64,000 nucleotides of DNA from Tubulanus polymorphus. Taxonomy: Eukaryota; Nemertea; Palaeonemertea; Tubulaniformes; Tubulanidae. Below the pieces are notes generated by a model. The model searched no databases and was not told where the DNA came from. It worked only from the letters and a program-made list of their open reading frames with translations. This document shows positions 25,901-33,317 of this stretch, in pieces (positions within the stretch are counted from its first letter, which is position 1; every line of letters starts with the position of its first letter). The stretch covers positions 5,878,485 to 5,942,484 of the forward strand of contig NC_134027.1 of the NCBI RefSeq assembly GCF_964204645.1. Direction: 5' to 3'. The position numbers were made by a program, and so were the translations under genes.

Positions 25901-28611
25901 TCAACAGGTCGAGGAAACTCATCAACGACTGGAGCATCAGCGGGTCTAGCGGCCCCGGCATCAGGATAGTCTCCAGAACTTCGGTTTACGAGCTCAGCAG
26001 GCAACAAAGCTCTGTCTCCTAGGACCAAACTCTCGGAGCTACGACTCCGCGTCACACTTCGAGACATCCCTCGAGTTTCACGACGACTCATAATTGCGTT
26101 AATAGTATTTCCGGACTATACGAAAACCTATCGTATTAGATAAGAGAAACTAGAGTCATTTCACGCGTCACGCAATTTGTATGTATTTTAGTATAACTAA
26201 CTAATGCGCCTAATGTTTAAGTGTTATTATATATGGTAATCACTGTCATGGGAAGGGTAAGAGAACCAAAAAAAAATAGTGAATTTAAAAAAAAAAAGTC
26301 TCTGAAAGCAATCCATCCCACCGCTGCCACCAATTTGTAGCCGGTACGCGTCCGCGATTTAGTGTCATCCTCTGGTAGCGACCGATAGGTGTCGTGATCT
26401 TCAGGTCTCCTCAATAAGCGTGGCTACAGGGTCCGCCTTGGTCCTGTAGTCCCGGGGAGTGGAACTACAAAGGGGAAATCCTCAGAAAGTTTCCGCCGAA
26501 GGGATGGACAGCTTCAGAGACAAAAAGTTTATAGTTCGTAAAAAAGGAATAGGAGAGAAGGAAGCGAGTGTCAGAGGTAAGTCTTAGCTATTGACCCAAT
26601 TACACGGACCAGACAGGACAGGTGTCCGCCATGAGGTCTATCGAGTCAGGGCCCTTGACTCGATGTCGGAACCTCACAGTCACCCGAGCTCCGGCGCATC
26701 TTTTCCTCAGGTCCTCGAGGTGTAACATCATATCGAGTGCCTCCCTGCACGATCTCCTCCTCCTGGCGTAGTATCTTGCCCCCATCTATGTGTCTAAAGA
26801 CACCCCGACACTCGCCACTTCATTAAGAATAAGATTTATAAACCTGGCCTCAAGAAAGTGGATCCTACTTCGTCCAGAAGCCACCCCCCACGACAGTGAT
26901 AAGTCTTGTATTGAATAATATAGAAAATTATTATTTCAGAAACGGATAACTACTGTATAATTTATATACATATTTACATATTGCACGTGAAGTTTTTATC
27001 ACAATAATTGAATTGTACACCTCATTCAAATAAAAAAAAAGGTTAAATAAATTGTTTCAAAATAAATCATAATCTATCTTAGTTATAAATTATTTATAAT
27101 CTATAAAAGGGCTAGTGCAAGGATCTCTCCTTCCTTGCAAAAATCCACGATTAATGACTCAATGGTCGCTAAATTTAGGCCCACGAAGACCCAAAATAAT
27201 GCTCATGCCATGGCATAAAAGTAAAAAGGTAAAAGGAAAAAGCCGCCAGGTTGACTATTCCCGATGGATTAAAAATAGGTACATATCGTCGAGTTGACTA
27301 ACGTCAGAGCCCGGCCTGACCTGGGTTGCCCCAGGCCAGGAGAGCGCGTGTTATTGTTTACCTCAAATCAATGTGGGTCGAGACGAGAGTGACGTTTGCG
27401 CGCGCTGACCCATTTTTATAGATTCCGCGCAGTGTGACGTCACCGTGCATGGAGGATGACGTCACACAGCACAAAAACATGGCCGCCGAGCAAAAGCTCC
27501 GAGTTTAAAAGTTTAGACGACTGTACAAATAGTAAATCGGGATCTTACATAGTAGAATAAGGTGAGAGCGAAAAGTGATCAACCTAAAGTTTTGATTATT
27601 AAAAGCTGAAATTAATTATACTACTATATGCAGAGAAAATGAGGTGCACAGAATGTGAAATGAAAGGGGCGAGCTAATTATCGCCCAAAAACATTCCATT
27701 TAAAAAAAATGAGGAGGGCTCCGTAGCGGAAAAACAAACTATACATTAACGACAACATTTTAAACTATTTAACAGGAATTTCCGCTACACTTGAGAAAAA
27801 ACCCAAAGTCTATTTGCACAACATTTCTAAGAATGAGTAAAAGTAAATGTCGGTTTAGAAAAAAGATGGAATAGGTTTAATAAAACCTTGTTACAACATG
27901 TATCTTTTGAAATTAAGTCTGCCTATTACCTGCTTTGACGAATCTGAAATATGTTGTTCAACTTCTTTTTTAGCTGCCAGCAGCAAGTCCTACAAATGAT
28001 GTAATTTCCAAGGTTTAGTAATTTATTTGAAAAAGTGTCAGCACACTGCCGCTAGTTACACACGATCTCAACTGAAGAAGTAAAGGGCAGTGGCTATGCA
28101 TGGGACCGAGGAGGGATATAAAAGGCTATCAACGCGAACAAAATCATGGCAACTTCGAAGAATGGCATGTCAAAAAAGAAAAATTGGCAAATTCTTTTCT
28201 ACTTGAGGCACCTTAGACATTTAGTAAATATTACCATTTTGCGAGCAAATATTGTGACACATGCTCCACGTTTTACAGTTTCTATGGCAATCGCTTTTCC
28301 AATTCCACTGGAACCGCCTGTAATCTATGAAAATATACCAAACACAGCCATTAAAATTTCACTGACGAATAGCCTAAAGTACGTAGGCCTAGGCCTGCTA
28401 TTTTAAGAATTAGATTTCATTTGAATTGAATTGTATTTAAAAACATCAACGCAAATCATTGTTTTAATATCCATCTGTACAACTAAAAACATACCAGGAC
28501 ATGCGAGCCGAGTAGATTCAACTGCTTGGGCCCCAGAAGAGGCGATAAAAGCCCCAATAGAGCTAACACGAGAATAAAACAGCCTAAACAAACGATAATT
28601 TCGAAAAACAT
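16974..28611 (-). CDS. KDSR: 3-ketodihydrosphingosine reductase (KDSR), ten exons
   Basis: This NADPH-dependent short-chain dehydrogenase reduces 3-ketodihydrosphingosine to dihydrosphingosine, step two of de novo sphingolipid synthesis, at the ER. Exons (minus): 28611-28495, 28324-28235, 27989-27930, 18576-18511, 18427-18332, 18184-17993, 17694-17611, 17522-17439, 17289-17188, 17090-16974, with TAA at 16976-16974. Total 335 aa; the human protein has 332. A hydrophobic N-terminal anchor spans about residues 4-25. The cofactor motif TGGSSGIG is at 41-48, NSAG at 124-127, catalytic S177, Y190 and K194 (YSASK), and [11 protein letters not shown] in exon 7 is characteristic of KDSR. Exon lengths (117, 90, 60, 66, 96, 192, 84, 84, 102, 117) are all multiples of three, so all nine introns are phase 0. 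Intron 3 is 9.35 kb, almost all of it a sense-oriented retrotransposon. I see no coding damage, so the gene should work if that intron is spliced. Confidence 0.95.
17781..17926. mobile_element. hAT-like MITE in KDSR intron 6
   Basis: The ends CAGGGGCGGATCTAGG and CCTAAATCTGCCTCTG are inverted repeats about 146 bp apart, within the intron between KDSR exons 6 and 7. There is no coding capacity. They match the general form of the element at 3979-4132 and of widespread non-autonomous hAT elements. Flanks (TCATTCAA and ATCATAAC) are similar but not a clean 8-bp duplication, so the copy is old. Confidence 0.6.
18758..20211 (-). repeat. 3' LTR of the Ty3/gypsy element
   Basis: 1,454 bp, bounded by TGTAG and CTACA, and equal in length and apparently in sequence to 26336-27789. 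Matching 61- and 60-codon chance frames at the same offsets in both copies translate identically, which supports near-identity. It carries the same TATA box (19835-19842) and CRE sites (19857-19864 and 19879-19886) as the 5' copy. As the downstream LTR it should supply the 3' end of the transcript; I could not find a canonical AATAAA on the minus strand. Confidence 0.96.
20212..20223 (-). other. Polypurine tract
   Basis: Read on the minus strand this is GGTGGGGGGCTG, directly abutting the 3' LTR. That is the position where plus-strand DNA synthesis of an LTR element is primed. The tract is G-rich and interrupted by two pyrimidines. Confidence 0.7.
20353..21201 (-). CDS. ORF3: zinc-finger-like acidic accessory protein of the retrotransposon
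   Basis: 282 aa from ATG 21201. The open frame extends upstream to 21372 over the end of pol, but I prefer 21201 because a strong splice acceptor (branch site, pyrimidine tract, AG at 21211-21210) lies nine bases before it. Residues 17-38 form a C-X2-C-X12-H-X4-C finger (YCKYCKRKF...H...C). A second possible half finger uses C58, H74 and H79, and a CKFC pair lies at 263-266. Residues 138-160 are a dense acidic and hydrophobic run (DDMDIEF, FDDLDD) like acidic activation segments. There is no signal peptide, membrane segment or glycosylation-rich ectodomain, so it is not an envelope gene in the usual place of one. Possible roles are nucleic-acid binding or transcriptional control of the element; this is inference. 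I recognise no named family. Confidence 0.75.
   Translation of the reverse strand: MKTNAMKENRRPANWYCKYCKRKFSANYNKKRHLEFYCAPYKSRAGSSPFIFKRFYRCMTRGEGAEDREEVKAHIETKHYKIFKDNGSKYLGLIKLLEESESKPVLKSAVSKINTDPAPAAVKSTTKDEENFADMPILTLDDMDIEFAKLFDDLDDVIPEPADSVPITKPSVNEDHVSRTVLISKRKPVEPVAINNQIPIPSDSASSVSTDMPTANDAWKLIPLDNSTTAPSDPRVPIRVIHRHELWGGTISIEGRPGDRFDCKFCTIQEEMKDRMIEKLCA
21210..21245 (-). promoter_or_regulatory. Splice acceptor between pol and ORF3
   Basis: On the minus strand the 3' part of pol is followed by TTCTAATCTC (a branch-site match), then a pyrimidine-rich tract CTGTTTTCTTTCCTTTCAG ending in AG at 21210. ORF3 begins nine bases later. The signal lies 41 bases after the pol stop, exactly where a spliced accessory mRNA would need it. 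A candidate donor GAG|GTAAAC lies in the 5' LTR at 27362/27361, just after the expected transcription start. Confidence 0.6.
21251..25087 (-). CDS. pol: Ty3/gypsy Pol polyprotein: protease, RT, RNase H, integrase
   Basis: An intact frame of 1,278 codons counted from an ATG at 25087. The functional product is more likely a Gag-Pol fusion entered by -1 frameshift near 25045, so the first 14 codons may not be used. Numbering from that ATG: aspartic protease VDTGAH at 72-77; RT from about 345, with [11 protein letters not shown] and the catalytic YLDD at 499-502; RNase H opening LDTDAS at 645-650; integrase zinc domain with H896, H904, C934 and C937; catalytic D965 (MDILG), D1025 (HSDQG) and E1061 (IERNN). 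This gypsy order with integrase last is diagnostic. No stop or frameshift interrupts it, and all catalytic residues I looked for are present. It copies the element RNA in particles and inserts the DNA. The end of the frame overlaps the upstream extension of ORF3. Confidence 0.97.
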   Translation of the reverse strand: MGTIQVELHKEAGKLDTVTPEREGVTPGQTHPHLPIEFNQPGKIKVLSYENALPESIHLSARILGRDTKYLVDTGAHFTVWSKKLFSEISEKKKLTLRDTKYNLYTADNSSLDVAGTARVPLGLFSSNIMWDVIVADITDDAILGMDFLVAYDCHIHPGTGTVTCRGNQAFSNPTGHLEQNSTYVRNYEKLVLPPNSEVVVSGHVKTALPPGQWGLIESSNNWRLGPEVLVAKEVVNINSSHIPVRMVNLSSHPKIIHKGTPLGVIGQISKIYTETSTSKTSNSNDQLPEFLQDLYHRSCEGLSTDECHDVKQLLSEFSDVFASSNLDLGEASETSHVIDVGNAVPTKQRFRRLPLATQEEVNKLVDDMLKARVIEESDSPWCSSIVVVRKPDNTIRLCLDYRDVNAVTKADSYPLPIINDTIRSLADVKYLSTLDLASGYWQVKVHENSKEKTAFVVGGKGLYQFRKMPMGLKNSGATFQRLMEKVFRSLIPEIALVYLDDVIVHAGSFLGMMTNLRTVFKCLRQAGLKLKPKKCELFRTSVNFLGHHISADGISCSESKIEIIQNWPTPKNVTETRSFLGLASYYRSFCQGFAETAKPLHRLTEKGREFRWDVQCEEAFRELKSILTHSPVLAFPDPRLPFILDTDASAFAIGGVVSQVQEGKERIIACASRCLTKAERNYCVTRRELLAVVAFVKQFKYYLADKKFTIRTDHSSLRWLMSFKEPEGQVARWISLLSAYQFDIVHRPGRSHGNADALSRMPCRQCERIEGICSEKQTPISVRKRAVKKMTIHNDKPYSYSEFLPSSEWSLENMKLEQGKERDLKWVLAHIRDDERPGWHQVSSQGVACKFYWTHWNDLKMIEGLLHIIKRREGYPDSTLLILPEKFRKQVLDHIHSSAVGGHFGVKKTLFLVHDRFFWHGIGDDVKCFCRGCDKCASKKSSSRLKAPMNNYLVGQPMERVSMDILGPLPETYDGNIYILVIGDYFTKWIEAYAIPNQEAVTCARILVDEFITRFGVPRIIHSDQGRNFQSKLMAEVCELLQIHKTRSTAFRPQSNGMIERNNRTLLMCLSFKVEENQMDWDQHLPYVTMAYRATIHDATGFSPNRLMLGREIDLPIDVITGGPRCEIPVISSQYVIEMKHRLSESFHEVRIQTHKRAERNKTQYNVKSKPHTFAIDSRVWLYTPSTMPGRTKKLSCLWSGPCTILENFNDVIFRVRLPSGKEKCVHSDRLKEYLVTNDVFSRGNDVSPSDDPNLNCQPYQTRTGRPIRPPKRMGWD
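25042..26091 (-). CDS. gag: Ty3/gypsy Gag with CCHC zinc knuckle
   Basis: 349 aa from ATG 26091 to TAG 25042. The first 90 residues are Arg/Ser-rich and variable. The middle (about 90-250) has the helical capsid-like pattern of gypsy Gag, including [33 protein letters not shown] and [10 protein letters not shown] single CCHC knuckle, [14 protein letters not shown], lies near residues 309-322 and should bind the element RNA. It is the first gene after the leader, 244 bp inside the 5' LTR. Its last sense codons form a slippery site, and pol follows in the -1 frame with a 46-bp overlap. Confidence 0.95.
   Translation of the reverse strand: MSRRETRGMSRSVTRSRSSESLVLGDRALLPAELVNRSSGDYPDAGAARPADAPVVDEFPRPVEVNRSRSSHTDVSGQVSRILTCKIKPECYNGDEPWNDYFLTFETVSRLNGWDSPTKADMLFSHLRGAARQLACNLMGDKITNYFQLCAALESRFGPSHRAEIHLAELRSRRRKRGESLRELGQTIISMGRLAYPDLTPKQRERLCRNHFIEALPEVETRVLMYQKDTCSYDALVNYALELESIHAMENNRHHENVRSQINAVTSTPVANSDDSRAIQQLTDAVTRLAADVRAIKTQNPTSAENRRCFNCDQQGHIRVNCPHLGGRRQAPNRPWEQSKSSYTKKQGN
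25045..25051 (-). promoter_or_regulatory. -1 ribosomal frameshift site GGGAAAC at the gag stop
   Basis: Read on the minus strand, gag ends CAG GGA AAC TAG. The heptamer G-GGA-AAC is in the correct phase for simultaneous tRNA slippage, and the gag stop codon follows it directly. Moving back one base opens the pol frame, with CTA as the first new codon. GGGAAAC is a known efficient -1 slippery sequence in retroviral gag junctions. I did not resolve a downstream stem or pseudoknot. Confidence 0.85.
26315..26332 (-). other. Primer-binding site for tRNA-Leu
   Basis: The plus strand reads ATCCCACCGCTGCCACCA, which is the 3' end of animal tRNA-Leu including the added CCA, as I know it. The element strand therefore carries the 18-base complement, TGGTGGCAGCGG and on. 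Three bases (ATT) separate it from the 5' LTR. This is the expected place and length for the minus-strand DNA primer site. Confidence 0.92.
26336..27789 (-). repeat. 5' LTR of the Ty3/gypsy element
   Basis: 1,454 bp, TGTAG to CTACA, flanked outside by CTTG at 27790-27793. It drives element transcription on the minus strand. Its core promoter is at 27413-27464, and the transcript should start near 27385. Two chance frames inside it (26600-26785 minus and 27115-27297 plus) recur identically in the other LTR and are not genes. Confidence 0.96.
27413..27464 (-). promoter_or_regulatory. LTR core promoter: two palindromic CREs and a TATA box
   Basis: On the minus strand, TGACGTCA at 27464-27457, TGACGTCA at 27442-27435 and TATAAAAA at 27420-27413 follow each other with starts exactly 22 bp apart, about two helical turns. 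TGACGTCA is the full CREB/ATF site. The same array is in the other LTR. A further ACGTCA half site lies downstream near 27389. Confidence 0.8.
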
Positions 28612-30336
28612 CTTAGATTTTTATCATGATTGATTCCTGACCGTCAGGTGGCGACATCTATAGATGGAGAAACACAACAGAAACGAAAAGTGGTTTCAAA
28701 CTCATTTAAAATAGTTTCATCATCACTTAGCTCTGACATCGCAGGAATAATAAATCTTAAGTGAAATAATATTTTTTTACGAAAGCGAAAGGAATTAATG
28801 CATAAGGCCTACTCGCATGCCATAGTAGGATTATCACTGTGCGCGCTAACTTAACCGTTAAGTGCTGCCCCCAATGCGTCGCGGTTGACGATAACATGCC
28901 ACAGTAGGACTGATTACGTATAATTATAGAAAATTATGTTTGCCAACAACTTCACAAATCGCCGCGATTTCTCCAAATTACGCCTTGGGTCCCACCATCT
29001 CCGTAGTGAAACTGGATGACATCACAAACCTCCGATACCGGTTCCCGGTAGGATCTGTCAATTTTGCTCAGATCAATCTGTTGACGATGAACTGCATTTT
29101 CTGATCGACTTCACATACTCCGACAGTGCCAGGTCTGATATTAACACGTATTTGGATACTTTTACCGATTTCAGGACCCTGTCTCACACTGATAAGTTCG
29201 CTTTTCTGATGTCTTGCAAATAACAACGATCCAGAAATCTCTACAATTGTGTGCGACTTGGTTAATAAATTGGGTTAAGCTAAGACTCGACTCCGTTTCG
29301 TAGTAATTCCTCAGCTTTGAGACTGAGGGCGCTTTTCTCGATTGTTCACTTTATTAATTATTTCTTGTATAAGCTTTTGTTTTTATGCTACACGTACTAT
29401 GTACTCTATATTAAATGTCATTCTTCAATGTTTTGTCCTGTAAATTTATTGCATGTCTTATCCTATGTATAAATGTTATACACGGCGCAATAAATATAAG
29501 TTCAAGTTCAAGTTATCCGGATCAGTTCAAATGTTTACCGCTAATGATATAGCAAGGGACAGCACCTTACGGTCCGGATCTGACCACTTACTACGGGCTT
29601 AAATATCTTTGCGAACGGCAATTACTCTGCCAGGCTTTCAAAGTTTAGGCCTATTTTCTTTTCGACACTCCACGGCAGAGCCCCTTCGTCAATTCCACCC
29701 AGCTTTTTTTTCCCTTTACAGTCGGCTTTTTAGGTCATGGGGTTTTATTTGTGAGGTCGGGATTATCTTTGGGCTTTTTTATTGTGGTTTATTTGTAGTT
29801 AGAAATTATGGTTAGGGGGTGGTGGGAGTGTGGCCGGTTTCATTGGCGACCCTGACTAGGGCTGTCGAGGCTTCCCATCCGCACCGCGGCGGAGCTGAGA
29901 CCGCACTGACCATTGTAAATGTGAATGTGCAATGCGCGTGACGATTCAAAGTAAAAAGCTCAACAAAAGGCAAACTCAACGGGGGAATTTGAGCAGTACG
30001 TGCCCGAACCGTCACAGCACTGACGTACATAAGGCTGCCGTGATATGACTGTGTATGTGTATTCACCTAATGGTCAACATTGTAGGAAGTTTTATATCGC
30101 GTAAGTGGTTTATTAAAGGAGTCTAGTGTTTACGTCACACATATAAACTTGGTGAAAACTAATCTAACAAAATTCATCGTGATTCCAGATTCTCTTTCAA
30201 GGGAATTTCACTTTGAGAAAACTACCCGACTAGATTTTTCTGGTTTTTTTTCCACCACGTTTGATACGATATGGCGTAACAAACGTCGCTTAATTCACTG
30301 TGTTTTGTTTTTCGAATTCATTTTCAGTGTTATAAG
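28612..30336. other. Divergent region between KDSR and the glycosyltransferase
   Basis: KDSR (-) and the glycosyltransferase (+) start on either side, so both promoters lie here; I see no clear TATA box. Near 28815-28920 two similar 18-bp stretches (CATGCCATAGTAGGATT and CATGCCACAGTAGGACT) form a loose direct repeat. A non-LTR element remnant fills 28936-29514. Between 29520 and 30300 I see no gene. A pyrimidine tract ending in TTTTCAG (30327) lies ten bases before the glycosyltransferase ATG and may mark a 5' UTR intron. Confidence 0.5.
28936..29514 (+). pseudogene. Decayed 3' end of a non-LTR retrotransposon (LINE)
   Basis: The plus strand encodes the C-terminal tail of a reverse-transcriptase protein: FSKLRLGSHHLRSETG, then an in-frame TGA, then RICQFC and VDDELHFLIDF, and KFAFLMSC at the end. 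A one-base shift follows the final TGC codon, and the neighbouring frame continues NDPEISTIVCDL to a stop. The CxxC pair and D-E-x-H-F-L block are typical of CR1/L2- or L1-like ORF2 ends. The 3' UTR runs to AATAAATATAAG followed by repeated AAGTTC units ending at 29514, a usual LINE tail. It is 5'-truncated and inactive. The clade is uncertain. Confidence 0.75.
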
Positions 30337-31632
30337 ATGGTACTACTATCATTGTATGTGAATAGGAAACGTTTTCTCCTGCTGATGGTGTTGTGTATGA
30401 TAACTGTGTCGTTTCACCGGTGGTTAAACCGTAGAGGAAATAATCCGATCACCAGAGAGAATGAAAAAGAGCACGCGTTAAAACCTCCTTTTATGATACC
30501 TAAACTTGTCTATAAAAATGACATGGGACTTACCGTCGAAACGATGGACTTATCAAAGTGGGCTAGATGTAGACAGGTAAATATGGACCACGGCGTGGAT
30601 TATACGAAAGATTGTTTTTCTGATGCTTTATACTAGAACTGTAAAGACGAGAGAAAATTACAAAACGACCAACACACATATTTCATAATTCTAAATTGTT
30701 TGAATTGTAATCGTGTCGTTTTTAAAGTTTTTACTTTAGGTTTCATGATTTGTACTTTCGTTACATAATAGGTCCCAAAACGTATACACCAAACGTGGAA
30801 AGATGACCACATTCCTGGACGCCTAATCGAGTACGTAAAATCGTGGAGAAAGCATCACCCTGACTGGGAATATTGGTTTTGGACGGACAAAGCATCCGAA
30901 GAATTTATGCGCAAACGATTTCCGAAACATAGTGCAATGTATCTCAATTATACGCGAAACATTCACAGGGCAGACGCGATACGATATTTCATATTGTATG
31001 AATTCGGCGGGATATATGCCGATCTCGATGTGATCGCGCTCAGACCCTGGGATAATCTTGCCCAGTCTCACAGTGTACTTATTCCCGAGGACCACGAAGT
31101 GCACTCTACGTTACATTTCAACACGAAGGCGTTTCCGTTGAACGCGATTATGATGTCGTCACCCGGTCATCCTTTTTTCGAGCGTGTTGTGCGCGAGCTT
31201 CCTAACTATCGTAACCGCAGCAGAGCTGTAAACATATTATGGAAAACTGGCTCTTTCATGTTGAACGACGTTTTAAAGCGTTACCAGGAAATAACATCAA
31301 ACCCAGTGCCGATATGTGACGCCGTATACATCCCGTCGCATCACAACTTTGTACCTACGTTTTCAATTAATAATCTACTGACGTTTAAAAGGATGTGCAC
31401 TCATAAAAACCTAAATTCCCAAAGAAGCAAGCTGTGTGCAAATTTGCATAGACAGAATTTTACAAATCTACCGATTCCCATGTCAGCCTACTCGAATCAC
31501 ATGTTCGTGCATACCTATATGAACTTCAAAAGTCTCCAAAAGAAACCAGTCCACATCAAATCAGTAATAAGCGATTACATAGATGCTAGAAGTATGTACT
31601 CGAGATTGACTGGTCCTAATCTTAAGGTTTAA
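30337..31632 (+). CDS. GT32-type glycosyltransferase with DXD motif, two exons
   Basis: Exons 30337-30576 and 30772-31632 (donor GTAAAT, acceptor AATAG, phase 0) give 366 aa. A short basic N-terminus is followed by a hydrophobic segment at about residues 13-27, so the protein should be a Golgi or ER type II membrane enzyme. The catalytic domain begins VPKRIHQTWK (81-90). NIHRADAIRYFILYEFGGIYADLD (143-166) holds the DXD pair D164/D166, which binds the metal and sugar nucleotide. This is the Gly_transf_sug fold shared by Och1, Sur1/Csg1-type inositol-phosphoceramide mannosyltransferases and A4GALT. The block around the DXD looks closest to the Och1/Sur1 group, but donor and acceptor cannot be read from the sequence. 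A pyrimidine tract plus AG just before the ATG suggests an additional 5' non-coding exon. Confidence 0.87.
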
Positions 31633-32123
31633 AAGTTGTTGTTTTGTGGTATTACTTGGCAATACCTAAGTTATCATCGTCAGTTCGATAAAATTTGATT
31701 GAATGCACTCATGGGGTCGATGATATGCTTGGTAATTTGTTACTTGTTTGAATCTAATGAAAATATGTTTTCTAGCAAGATTGTAAAATGGATAGACAAT
31801 GTTTGAATGAACGTAAACGTAGCAGAAACGGTCGATTTCCTCGGTAACTGTATCTATAATCCATTTGCAATACATCCATACAAACGACTAAACGAATATT
31901 ACCATATCAAATATTGAACCTCCGAATTATTTTTCATGTATCTAATCAGTTAGATTAGGAGAAGACCGAAAAACAATATAGCGAGAAATGCCATGGTATG
32001 TTGGACAATAGAAAATTCTTTATTATCATAGAACAACACGTCTTACATACATGTTCAGACCATTAGATCTGACCCTTGGTGATTAACACACGAATTATTT
32101 CTCACAATTACGAACATGAGAAG

Positions 32124-32140
32124 GAGAGAGAGAGAGAGAG
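32124..32140. repeat. GA dinucleotide microsatellite
   Basis: About eight GA units in a row, visible directly, between the glycosyltransferase and the GPCR. Confidence 0.8.
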
Positions 32141-32449
32141 CGGGCGTGAGACGAGAGAGTAAATACCTTATCATTCAGTTTTTATTAAAATGCCCGATCG
32201 AAAAGTTGCTGGCAATGACTGTGGGCGGAGAAAGACAAATCGAATTCACGAATCATTCACTCGGTTTTTTACTTTGATATTTACATATCACATAATATTG
32301 ACCACACAAAATCAAATTATGAGCGATGACTCATTCTCGTATAGTTGTTGATTTCCAGATGTGCAATCCATCAAAGTAATTACATCTTAAGCCTAGCGCA
32401 CACATCAAGAAGAAACCTGAAAATGCATTTCGATGTTTAGTTCTCCCAT

Positions 32450-32676
32450 TGATTCTAAAGCTGGGTGCAGGTCGACCTACACGAATACCAGTGACGCACG
32501 TCATTCCTGTGGTGACACAGCGCGGTCTCTCCCAGTCGCAACCGACATGCTGCTCCTAGGACTGACAAGGACCAGTTGCACACTGTCGCTAGCGATCGCG
32601 TGGCAGTCAACACTTTAGTCACCCATTTGCGACCACCAGCAGACACGAGTCGACCTACGCCCAGCTTAAAGAATCA
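32450..32676. mobile_element. GC-rich MITE-like element with long inverted ends
   Basis: The left end TGATTCTAAAGCTGGG, continuing to GTCGAC, is matched in inverted orientation by the right end (GTCGACCTACGCCCAGCTT and on to GAATCA), about 28 bp with a few differences. The 227-bp interior is much more GC-rich than its surroundings and has no coding frame of note. This is the structure of a non-autonomous DNA element. I could not define a target duplication. Confidence 0.55.
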
Positions 32677-33317
32677 CGAATAAGTCCGCATTCACCCCGA
32701 TATATGTGCGTAACTTTTTGCTTGTTTTGTGACTGTTTCGCCAAGGTGAGCTAAGTTTCGTAAGGTATCGCACGCAGTCAAAAACAAGTAAAAACCCCGT
32801 ATTCGTTAATTGTGTTTTGTGCGCACGCTAGGCTATTACACGGCTCATATTCCATGATTATGAACTGATCCACGTTAAGAAACTCTTACTGGAGGAAAAA
32901 GCAAATATGGTCGAAGCCGACAAAAATTGATTTACATTGAATCCTGTGATTTGTGGAATGTTTGACATTACATGCACATGTCATTCTTTATGGAACATCT
33001 TTTTCAGTTCTGCATTATGCACTGTTCGTGGTCTCTTTGTTCAGGGATGTAATTGATGAAACAATTTCAAAGATCGCCTGTTGTGGACACGAGGCTTACA
33101 CGTCACCTTGGGTGAAATAAGGCCGTTGAATTCAAACGCGTTAATTGTCATTACGTATAAAATCTCAAGTAAGCACTTGCTTGAGATGAGAAATATACGT
33201 ATGATGTAGTTGAGATTGGCTTCATACCAATACATGAGTTGGAAAACCGATTTCAGTTTCTTAATGAAATGGATTGAAAGTGATTGTCGGAAATGATCAA
33301 ATTGAACTTTCACTTTT

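Larger units (their letters stand above)
18758..27789 (-). mobile_element. Intact Ty3/gypsy LTR retrotransposon in KDSR intron 3
   Basis: A 9,032-bp element read on the minus strand: 5' LTR (27789-26336), tRNA-Leu primer site, gag, pol in the -1 frame, a third ORF, polypurine tract and 3' LTR (20211-18758). Both LTRs are 1,454 bp, start TGTAG and end CTACA, and I saw no difference between them by eye. CTTG flanks both sides (18754-18757 and 27790-27793) as a target duplication. Protein order protease-RT-RNase H-integrase identifies Ty3/gypsy (Metaviridae). Gag and pol lack internal stops. Matching LTRs and open frames point to recent insertion and possible activity. It lies in the same direction as KDSR, so its own signals could disturb that transcript. 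Confidence 0.97.
31633..33317. other. Region between the convergent glycosyltransferase and GPCR genes
   Basis: The genes converge, so this holds both 3' ends. I found a GA dinucleotide run at 32124-32140 and a GC-rich inverted-repeat element at 32450-32676. A 104-codon minus frame at 33041-33355 overlaps the end of the receptor gene in another frame and shows no domain. Confidence 0.55.

Noticed and set aside
26315-26332. A tRNA gene fragment
   Set aside because: Only the 18 acceptor-end bases including CCA are present, directly beside an LTR, so it is a primer site.
18758-27789. Small frames inside both LTRs as genes
   Set aside because: They are short, lack domains and simply repeat because the LTRs are copies.
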